Part shown: one piece after another, positions 8,138 through 12,467 of the stretch
Layout of the letters: each line of letters starts with the position of its first letter
How positions within the stretch are numbered: position 1 is the stretch's first letter
Source: an uncultured Clostridia bacterium
GTDB lineage: Bacteria; Bacillota; Clostridia; Oscillospirales; Acutalibacteraceae
Assembly (NCBI GenBank): GCA_937901145.1
Contig: CALCHE010000143.1
Coordinates: 1-12,467, forward strand
Length of the DNA stretch: 12,467 nt
Reading direction: 5' to 3'
Translations under genes and position numbers: made by a program
Notes under the pieces: generated by a model
The model's input: only the letters and a program-made list of their open reading frames with translations
Databases searched by the model: none
Told to the model about the DNA's origin: nothing

Positions 8138-9805
8138 ATGAAAAAAGTTATTTCAATTGTATTAGCTTTAATGATGCTCGTACCTATGTCAACGGCGGCT
8201 TCCGCCGTTGACCGCAACGAGCAGACGCCTATAATTTACATCCGCGGTAACGGTGAACCTCTTTATAATGCACAAGGTGAAAGAATCGCTGCCGAAATTG
8301 AAGATGTCAGCCTCGGTGATGGCGATGACAGCGATGACACAACTGAAACAATCATTGAAACTGCAGTAAACATTCTTCTCCCCTTTGCCGCAGAAGGTCT
8401 TCTTATGGATGAATGGGACAACTACGGTAAGGTTATCTATGAGGAGCTTTCTCCACTTTTTGAAGAGGCAATTCTCGACGGTAACGGTAATCCTAAAAAC
8501 GGTACAGCTCCTCACCCCGATGTTTTTGCTAACTCAGAAGCACAGTCTCACAAGGCAAAGGGCGATGACGGTACATATGATATGTATGACTACAGCTTCA
8601 CCTTCGACTGGAGACTTGACCCCTATGAGCACGTTGACGATCTTCAGCAGCACATTGAAAACATTCTTGCTGCAACAGGCGAAAAGCAGGTTTCACTTGT
8701 TTCAAGATGTCTTGGCGGAGCAATTATCAACGCCTACCTTGATGTACACGGAAGCAAAAAGCTTGTCAAGAACGTAGTTTACACCGAGACAATGTCAAAC
8801 GGTGCAGATCTTATTTCAAAGGGATTCAGCGCTCAGCTCGAATTTGACGCTATCGCAATACAGAGATATGCAGGTCAAATGCTTCATTGCGGTGAAACAG
8901 GTTACGGTACGGGCTTCAGCGTTCCCGCTCTCGCAGGTGAAATTGTTACAAGAACAGTTGACCTTCTCACTCAGGTTGATGTAACAGGCACAGTTCTTGA
9001 CGATGTTGCAAGGCTTTATGAAAGACTTTATAAGGCTCTTGTTCCTGCTCTTTTCCACTCTTTGGGTCAGGGATCACAGCCTATTTACTGGACTTGTGTC
9101 AAGGATGAAGACTTCGATCTTGCTCTTGATATTATGTTCGGTGAGGAAGGCTCAGAAGGCCGAGAGTACTATGCCGGACTTATTAAAAAGGTCACAAACT
9201 ACAGAAACCGCATTACCTCAAAGCTTCCCGAGCTATATAACACCTTTACTGAGGAATACGGTGTACATATCGGTGTTGTTTCGAAATACGGTTATATCAA
9301 CGACCCTGTAACAGAAGGCAGAAAAGATCTCAGCGACGGTCTTGTAAGCCTCAAGGATGCTTCCTGCGGTGCAACAACTGCTAAGGCAGGCGAAGTTCTT
9401 TCCGATGAATATATCGAAAATCGCATCGCTGAAGGCAAGGGCAAATACATTTCTTTTGACAAGGAAGTTGATGCTTCAACAGGCTTCTTTCCCGAAACAA
9501 GCTGGTATGTAAAGAATGCTCATCACAACATTTTCTCAACAGAGGTTCAGATTGCAACTGAATTCTGCCGTGGCACAAACGTTACAGTTGAAAGCAGCAG
9601 CTATCCCAGATTTGTAATGTATGATGAGTTCGCAAAGAAATGGACCCCTATGACAGAGGACAACTGTGCTGACTTCCCCTTTATGTCAGTTCCTACAGAA
9701 AAACCCACATTGGTTACAAAGCTTGTATCTCTCCTTCGTTTCCTTACCTCCATGATCAAGCTTTTAACTAAGGTTATCACCGGCGAGATTTCTTTAGTAA
9801 AATAA
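8138..9805 (+). CDS. Secreted LCAT-like alpha/beta-hydrolase with Cys in place of the nucleophile Ser
   Basis: The start has AGAAGG 7 nt upstream. Residues 1-23 are a signal peptide, cleaved probably after Ala-Ser-Ala before VDRN. PIIYIRGNG (31-39) fits the first strand and oxyanion loop of alpha/beta hydrolases, followed by an acidic stretch (54-72). FDWRLDP (156-162) matches the YDWR motif typical of LCAT/phospholipid acyltransferase relatives. VSLVSRCLGG (185-194) aligns with the GHSxGG nucleophile elbow, so the nucleophile would be Cys191 and the first elbow Gly is Ser189. SDGLVSL (399-405, Asp400) and NAHHN (460-464, His462 or 463) fit the acid and base positions of lipases. The C-terminus (about 525-555) is a hydrophobic/basic helix resembling the end of the preceding gene's product. 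Substrate is unknown; an ester, thioester or lipid acyl group is the family expectation. It is probably translated from the same mRNA as its neighbours. The fold is fairly sure, catalysis through Cys is inferred. Confidence 0.85.
   Translation: MKKVISIVLALMMLVPMSTAASAVDRNEQTPIIYIRGNGEPLYNAQGERIAAEIEDVSLGDGDDSDDTTETIIETAVNILLPFAAEGLLMDEWDNYGKVIYEELSPLFEEAILDGNGNPKNGTAPHPDVFANSEAQSHKAKGDDGTYDMYDYSFTFDWRLDPYEHVDDLQQHIENILAATGEKQVSLVSRCLGGAIINAYLDVHGSKKLVKNVVYTETMSNGADLISKGFSAQLEFDAIAIQRYAGQMLHCGETGYGTGFSVPALAGEIVTRTVDLLTQVDVTGTVLDDVARLYERLYKALVPALFHSLGQGSQPIYWTCVKDEDFDLALDIMFGEEGSEGREYYAGLIKKVTNYRNRITSKLPELYNTFTEEYGVHIGVVSKYGYINDPVTEGRKDLSDGLVSLKDASCGATTAKAGEVLSDEYIENRIAEGKGKYISFDKEVDASTGFFPETSWYVKNAHHNIFSTEVQIATEFCRGTNVTVESSSYPRFVMYDEFAKKWTPMTEDNCADFPFMSVPTEKPTLVTKLVSLLRFLTSMIKLLTKVITGEISLVK
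8190..8210 (+). promoter_or_regulatory. Perfect 9-bp hairpin inside the hydrolase signal-peptide codons
   Basis: CAACGGCGG (8190-8198) and CCGCCGTTG (8202-8210) are exact reverse complements separated by CTT. In the mRNA this is a GC-rich stem starting about 52 nt after the start codon, exactly over the codons of the cleavage-site residues Ser-Thr-Ala-Ala-Ser-Ala-Val. There is no T-run after it, so it is not a terminator. A translational pause or mRNA-stability role is possible but unproven. Confidence 0.6.
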
Positions 9806-9851
9806 ACTGGCAGTTATAAAAGACGGTTATTATTTTGGAGGATAAAAATTA

Positions 9852-10436
9852 ATGAGTCAGATAAACGAAAATAAGAAAATTAAGCTTTTTCACAAACCAC
9901 CTAAGGGAAAAGTCCCTGCACTTTGCCTGGTGTTCTTATGGATTGCATTGTGGAATTCAATGTTCCAGTTGCTTGAAATCACACACATTATGCCACATGA
10001 AGGTTTGAGATTAGTTAACTGGGCATTTTTCATGACAGTTGCTGTATTCTTTCTTCAGGAAGAGCTTACATACAAAGAACGCTTCTGGTACACTCTTTGT
10101 GGTGGTGCAGTTGGTCTTCTTCTTGCAGCATGTGTAGGTCTCGGCAAAGGTCTTTTAGTGAATCTTGGTTTGCCAGAGCTTGCTGCAACATGTATTCCAC
10201 TTGTAACAATCATCGGCGTTCTTATTCTTACAAGACCATTTATCCCTATGTTCTTCAATGACGTTGGCTTTGTTTACCTTATTTGTTCATTCATAAACAA
10301 AAAGACAATGCTTGCAGACCTTCCAAGCCATCTTCTTTCACTTGTTTTAGGTTCAATTATTTTGAATCTCGGTGCAACTGGTATTATCTTGCTTTACAGA
10401 AAACACATGGCAAAGAAAAGAGCAAAACAGCAGTAA
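9852..10436 (+). CDS. Polytopic membrane protein (194 aa), unknown function
   Basis: The start is supported by GGAGG at 9837-9841, 10 nt upstream, a slightly long gap. A basic N-terminus (KKIKLFHKPPKGK) precedes about five or six hydrophobic segments, roughly at residues 21-41, 52-69, 79-99, 112-127, 130-148 and 160-182, and the protein ends in a basic tail (RKHMAKKRAKQQ); both ends are predicted cytoplasmic. A Gly/Ala-rich segment (84-100) could pack or line a pore. I do not recognise the family; a DUF1097-like small membrane protein is only a loose resemblance. It starts 46 bp after the hydrolase gene with no terminator between, and is followed by the operon terminator. Proline codons are mostly CCA, unlike the CCT/CCC of the two upstream genes, so it may have a different history or expression level. 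Confidence 0.85.
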   Translation: MSQINENKKIKLFHKPPKGKVPALCLVFLWIALWNSMFQLLEITHIMPHEGLRLVNWAFFMTVAVFFLQEELTYKERFWYTLCGGAVGLLLAACVGLGKGLLVNLGLPELAATCIPLVTIIGVLILTRPFIPMFFNDVGFVYLICSFINKKTMLADLPSHLLSLVLGSIILNLGATGIILLYRKHMAKKRAKQQ

Positions 10437-10442
10437 TTAAAT

Positions 10443-10470
10443 GGGCAAGGATTTTTTTCTTGCCCTTTTA
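10443..10470 (+). terminator. Intrinsic terminator of the three-gene operon
   Basis: GGGCAAG (10443-10449) pairs with CTTGCCC (10459-10465) around a T-rich loop, followed by TTTTA. It begins 6 nt after the stop codon of the membrane-protein gene and marks the boundary with the mobile-element debris on the opposite strand. Confidence 0.9.
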
Positions 10471-10489
10471 TTATAAAACTTTTTTATTC

Positions 10490-10669
10490 TCATATTGACA
10501 TTTTAAAATTCATAATGGTTACGGTAGCTTTCTTGTGTTTTAGCATATAATCCTTGTGTAGCAGCCTCCATTTGCCTATGGTGATATTTGCTTGCTCAGG
10601 CGGTAGTATGATATTAGGAATTTTATAGTCGCCAACCTGTCGATAAGTTATCTTTGTTTTGTTTTTCAT
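10490..10669 (-). pseudogene. tnpV: TnpV-like transposon protein, C-terminally truncated
   Basis: The N-terminal half (ITYRQVGDYKIPNIILPPEQ, then IGKWRLLHKDYMLKHKK) matches my knowledge of TnpV proteins, small accessory proteins of Tn4451-type and related elements thought to act like excisionases. Intact members run to roughly 115-130 residues; this one has 59 and ends soon after the KHKK stretch in a short unrelated tail, so the C-terminal half is gone. I chose the ATG at 10669, which has AAGGA about 10 nt upstream and matches the usual family start; an in-frame ATG at 10693 overlaps the stop of the preceding gene and is possible. The truncation lies within 30 bp of the host operon terminator, suggesting that the deletion removed the element end. 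Confidence 0.75.
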
Positions 10670-10682
10670 AGTTCTGTCGTCC

Positions 10683-10841
10683 TTATTTTTCATACACATC
10701 AATGAGCTTTAAAAGTAATTCGTCAACATCCTCGGTGGGCAAATCCTCCGCCAAAAGCATATTGCGAAACTCATTCATTCCGTTGATAAGTAAATTGCAT
10801 TCAAAGCTGTCAAGTCTAAGTTTGGTTTTCTTGCTGAACAT
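10683..10841 (-). CDS. Small 52-residue protein of a mobile-element operon, unknown function
   Basis: The ORF starts at ATG 10841 behind a strong GAGGAGG (10851-10857, about 9 nt away) and ends at TAA 10685-10683. It begins MFSKKTKLRLDSFE, continues with a hydrophobic CNLLINGMNEFRNMLL stretch and ends with an acidic then aliphatic helix (DELLLKLIDVYEK). No family is recognised. The strong ribosome site, normal amino-acid make-up and its place between the DUF6809-like gene and tnpV, with the stop touching a possible tnpV start, indicate a real gene of the element cargo or control region. Its role is unknown. Confidence 0.65.
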   Translation of the reverse strand: MFSKKTKLRLDSFECNLLINGMNEFRNMLLAEDLPTEDVDELLLKLIDVYEK

Positions 10842-10914
10842 TAAATTTTACCTCCTCGTACTTTGTAATTACATTGTATAAGGGGACTCGACTTTTGTCG
10901 AATGTGTGAGATTA

Positions 10915-11181
10915 TTATTTTACAAAAGTATCATATGCAAATCTCGCACCGAACCTGAAGCCCGAAATAAAGCTGTCAGAATTACTTGTTGTCGAAAATT
11001 CAATATAAGCACTGACATAGTTTTGAAACAGCTCCTTATCTTCACCGTCCAATCTTGCAGTAAGCTGTTCTTCTTTCTCTGCGAGGTTGCTCAGCTTCTT
11101 TTTGAGTTTAGGAGTTAATTCCGAATTTACCTCCTGTGGCTCAAGGTTTCCGTAGAATAATTCTTCTATTATATTTGACAT
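10915..11181 (-). CDS. DUF6809-like small mobile-element protein (88 aa)
   Basis: The chosen ATG (11181) has GGAGG at 11190-11194, 8 nt upstream; an in-frame ATG at 11196 would put that site inside the gene. The product begins MSNIIEELFYGNLEPQE, has a Lys/Glu-rich helical middle (PKLKKKLSNLAEKEEQL), then LDGEDKELFQNYVSAY and ends SFISGFRFGARFAYDTFVK. From memory this order matches the DUF6809 family, small helical proteins common in Firmicutes conjugative and integrative elements with no established function. Length is normal for the family and there is no frameshift. It is probably co-transcribed with the 52-residue gene and tnpV: the 73-bp gap has no terminator, only a weak 5-bp hairpin. 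Confidence 0.75.
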   Translation of the reverse strand: MSNIIEELFYGNLEPQEVNSELTPKLKKKLSNLAEKEEQLTARLDGEDKELFQNYVSAYIEFSTTSNSDSFISGFRFGARFAYDTFVK

Positions 11182-11254
11182 TATGTATTCCTCCATGTTA
11201 CTCTGTTTTTAACTCAAATATGACTTTGGCTGCTGAATATATAATGTCTGTGCC

Positions 11255-11280
11255 GGGTTTACTTGTATTTAGTAAATCCC
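11255..11280 (+). repeat. Imperfect hairpin upstream of the plus-strand terminator
   Basis: GGGTTTACT and AGTAAATCCC can pair with a single bulged T and a loop of about 7 nt. It lies 20 nt before the strong terminator at 11300. The arrangement of a hairpin followed by a terminator hairpin resembles an attenuator, but the leader function is not shown. Confidence 0.4.
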
Positions 11281-11299
11281 TTATGAGCACCCGCACCAT

Positions 11300-11340
11300 A
11301 GTGAGTGTTCATAACACAAGTGAACACTCACTCTTTTTTT
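11300..11340 (+). terminator. Strong plus-strand intrinsic terminator without an evident gene
   Basis: A perfect 12-bp stem (11300-11311 with 11321-11332; the plus-strand arm starts AGTGAGTGTTCA) closes a 9-nt loop and is followed by a run of seven T. It is a good terminator in the plus direction only; on the minus strand no T-run follows. No supportable plus-strand gene lies between here and the operon terminator at 10443. Confidence 0.75.
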
Positions 11341-11384
11341 ATCCGTTTCCTCATTGTTAAATTTAATATAGTGTGTTATGTATC

Positions 11385-11411
11385 GAGCAGGTTTTAAGCC
11401 TGCTCTTTTTT
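11385..11411 (+). terminator. Second plus-strand intrinsic terminator
   Basis: GAGCAGG (11385-11391) pairs with CCTGCTC (11399-11405) around a 7-nt loop, followed by six T. It sits immediately after the 3' end of the minus-strand recombinase remnant. On the minus strand it has no T-run, so it may serve the plus strand or be a relic. Confidence 0.7.
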
Positions 11412-11412
11412 G

Positions 11413-12010
11413 TTATGCCGTTAAATACTCAACGGCAACGCCTTGCCTTGCTTCAAGGATGATGTTTTCCTCTTTAACAGGATTATCAATCACCCCGACA
11501 AAGCGATAATGGATTATGATTTTCTGTGTTTTGTTTTTGCCTTTACCCTCAATGGAATGGACTTCAATCTTTTCTATCAGTTCATTCAAGAGTGCAGGTG
11601 TAAGAGTTTCCATCTGCATAAACTTACGAATAGCCATTGTAAATTGCTCTTTGCTTGTACGAAGATTTTCAATTTCAGATAGCTCATCCCTGAACTGTCT
11701 GATTTTAACTTTTAGCTCATCACGCTCCGCTTCATATTTTTGAGAGAGCTGCATAAAACTTTCTTCGTTGACTATACCGTTAATGTGCTTCTCGAATAGC
11801 TTCTTTCATCTGTTCAATCAGAAGGTCATACATTTCATTTGCATACATTTCATTCATTATGTTCTTAAAGGGAGCGATTTCGTTCTCACCGTCATTACTG
11901 TCAACCATATCGTTAACAGCGATAAATCTTATGTTATGTTCGGGAAAATAGTTATCAGTTAAGTAACGAGCTGGAACAAAATATCTTATACTTTGATGAT
12001 ATATTCTTTT
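11413..12010 (-). pseudogene. Large serine recombinase, internally deleted and frameshifted
   Basis: Two pieces are readable. Bases 12010-11780 encode a resolvase-domain fragment: RYLTDNYFPEHNIRFIAV, then DSNDGENEIAPFKNIMNE, the signature of TnpX/Tn4451-type resolvase domains. Bases 11805-11413 in another frame encode the C-terminal piece: LFEKHINGIVNEESF, a coiled-coil-like Lys/Glu helix, and NELIEKIEVHSIEG followed by IIIHYRFVGV, matching the DUF4368-type end of these recombinases. Everything between, including the rest of the resolvase domain, the recombinase domain and the zinc-ribbon region, is missing; intact proteins are usually 500 residues or more. The catalytic Ser lies N-terminal to the surviving part and is absent. 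The first piece ends at TAA 11782-11780, overlapping the second by about 26 bp in a different frame, so the deletion junction is near 11806. The gene cannot make an active enzyme. Confidence 0.8.
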
Positions 12011-12090
12011 TCATCTTCACTGAGCATAAGCAATTGAGCACGGGTGCTTAGGAGAACGAAACACAGAATTAATTTTAATCTTTCAAGCAT
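11986..12090 (-). CDS. Doubtful 34-residue ORF upstream of the recombinase remnant
   Basis: The ATG at 12090 overlaps the stop of the preceding small gene by 8 nt (ATGCTTGA), a pattern that suggests translational coupling, with GAGGTGA just upstream. The product starts MLERLKLILCFVLLS, hydrophobic, and ends SEDEKEYIIKV. No family is recognised. It overlaps the resolvase fragment in another frame and may simply be chance coding in eroded DNA. Confidence 0.25.
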   Translation of the reverse strand: MLERLKLILCFVLLSTRAQLLMLSEDEKEYIIKV

Positions 12091-12292
12091 TCACTTCACC
12101 TCGCATCTCTTTGCTCTCGTTGTTTTCTTTCCCTATTATTTCATCTGTACGGAACTTCGTCACAGGTTGTGTCGAAGTTAAATCTATCCTTGTTTCAATA
12201 CCGAGTTTTCTGCAAGCTTCAGCGCTGAAAATGAAAGGATTGTTTTCAAATGATTTTAAATTTTCAATTTTGATTTCTGTTAATGTTGTCAT
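12083..12292 (-). CDS. Small 69-residue protein with a ParB-like N-terminus
   Basis: A perfect AGGAGG stands 6 nt before the ATG. The first 20 residues (MTTLTEIKIENLKSFENNPF) resemble the opening of ParB/Spo0J-type proteins, where a pattern like L-x-x-F-x-N-(H/N)-P-F precedes the nucleotide-binding domain. The remainder (SAEACRKLGIETRIDL onward) has no GHRR box or helix-turn-helix, and the length is far below the usual 250 or more residues. It could be a truncated ParB-like gene whose 3' part was replaced, or a distinct small element protein. The strong ribosome site and clean frame support expression; function is unknown. Confidence 0.55.
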   Translation of the reverse strand: MTTLTEIKIENLKSFENNPFIFSAEACRKLGIETRIDLTSTQPVTKFRTDEIIGKENNESKEMRGEVNA

Positions 12293-12309
12293 AATAGACC
12301 TCCTAAATT

Positions 12310-12384
12310 TTAAAATAGATTTTGATTTTTGTTTTTCAAGGAAGGATGTAAGAATTCAATAACACTCTGTAATGTCATCTTCAT
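12310..12384 (-). CDS. Very short ORF carrying the LHPSLK peptide
   Basis: This ORF encodes 24 residues, MKMTLQSVIEFLHPSLKN followed by a polar end. It has no clear ribosome site and overlaps the broken ORF at 12356-12445 in another frame. Its interest is that VIEFLHPSLKN matches IIELLHPSLKK in the ORF at 213-497 on the other side of the window. It is probably a gene fragment. Confidence 0.25.
   Translation of the reverse strand: MKMTLQSVIEFLHPSLKNKNQNLF
12332..12365 (-). repeat. Right copy of the 34-bp inverted repeat
   Basis: Matches 313-346 on the opposite strand at 31 of 34 positions, with an identical 17-base core at 12335-12351. See the left copy for interpretation. Confidence 0.6.
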
Positions 12385-12445
12385 TGATACATTCTTCCTA
12401 TACAAACAACCATTTGACAATCACGTCGTGATTTTTCTTTGTCAT
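12356..12445 (-). pseudogene. Short ORF with strong ribosome site, interrupted by TAG
   Basis: AAGGAGGTGA, nearly a full match to the 16S rRNA tail, lies about 8 nt before the ATG at 12445. The frame reads MTKKNHDVIVKWLFV and then TAG (12400-12398); reading past it gives EECINEDDITECY before TGA. The excellent ribosome site suggests that a real gene started here and was broken by the TAG, unless the 15-residue peptide itself is a leader. No family is recognised. Confidence 0.35.
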
Positions 12446-12467
12446 TGGATTTTCACCTCCTTAAAAT

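Larger units (their letters stand above)
10490..12467 (-). mobile_element. Remnant of a Tn4451/TnpX-type or related integrative element
   Basis: All supportable genes here lie on the minus strand and are small mobile-element types: a recombinase remnant, a DUF6809-like protein, a small protein and a TnpV-like fragment. At least two are broken. The right end continues beyond the window; the left end lies between the TnpV fragment and the operon terminator. No target-site duplication or clear end could be identified. The resident recombinase is too damaged to move the element itself. Confidence 0.7.

Noticed and set aside
957..9578. Many 60-130 codon ORFs in other frames and on the minus strand across the large genes
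   Set aside because: They overlap clearly real genes, have unnatural composition (Thr/Leu/Pro/Ser-rich) and lack ribosome sites; they are shadows.
10888..10901. TCGAC-TTTT-GTCGA palindrome between the DUF6809-like gene and the 52-residue gene
   Set aside because: A 5-bp stem without a T-run is not a convincing terminator, and no repeated copies suggest an operator.
11136..11360. Plus-strand 74-codon ORF as a protein gene
   Set aside because: It overlaps the start of the DUF6809-like gene, runs through terminator hairpins and has no ribosome site; at most an inner ATG could be a leader peptide.
1..12467. CRISPR array, tRNA or rRNA genes
   Set aside because: No regularly spaced short repeats and no recognisable tRNA arms or rRNA segments were seen on either strand.

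Overview
The window looks like low-to-mid-GC Firmicutes DNA, most likely a gut Clostridia of the Oscillospiraceae/Ruminococcaceae type. This rests on perfect AGGAGG ribosome sites, the style of the signal peptides, heavy use of CTT for leucine in the secreted-protein genes, and the kind of mobile-element debris present (TnpV, a DUF6809-type protein, a Tn4451/TnpX-type large serine recombinase). No RNA gene or CRISPR array was seen.

Layout. Bases 1-706 are AT-rich and gene-poor: a possible C-terminal tail of an upstream gene (to 110), a doubtful TTG-started ORF (213-497), and the promoter and leader of the main operon. Bases 707-10436 are a three-gene plus-strand operon closed by a strong intrinsic terminator at 10443. 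Gene 1 encodes a 2467-residue secreted protein of unknown family whose second half is four diverged tandem repeats of about 390-425 residues. Gene 2 encodes a 555-residue secreted alpha/beta-hydrolase related to the LCAT lipase/acyltransferase group; its nucleophile elbow carries Cys (SRCLGG) where Ser is expected. Gene 3 encodes a 194-residue polytopic membrane protein of unknown function. Bases 10490-12467 are a decaying mobile element on the minus strand: a truncated tnpV, a 52-residue small protein, a DUF6809-like protein, two plus-strand terminator hairpins with no obvious gene to terminate, a recombinase reduced to a resolvase piece plus a C-terminal piece, a small gene with a ParB-like start, and broken short ORFs.

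How the genes may work together (inference). The first two products are exported, their genes are 27 bp apart, and both proteins end in a short hydrophobic/amphipathic basic helix that could hold them at the membrane or cell surface. The giant protein could act as scaffold, adhesin or partner for the hydrolase, with the membrane protein as an anchor, transporter or accessory. I recognise no described system with this gene set. The best candidates for something new are the repeat giant paired with the Cys-type LCAT-like hydrolase, their shared C-terminal tail, and a perfect 9-bp hairpin over the hydrolase signal-peptide cleavage codons. A 34-bp segment (31 identical) also occurs in inverted orientation near both window edges and brackets the whole block.
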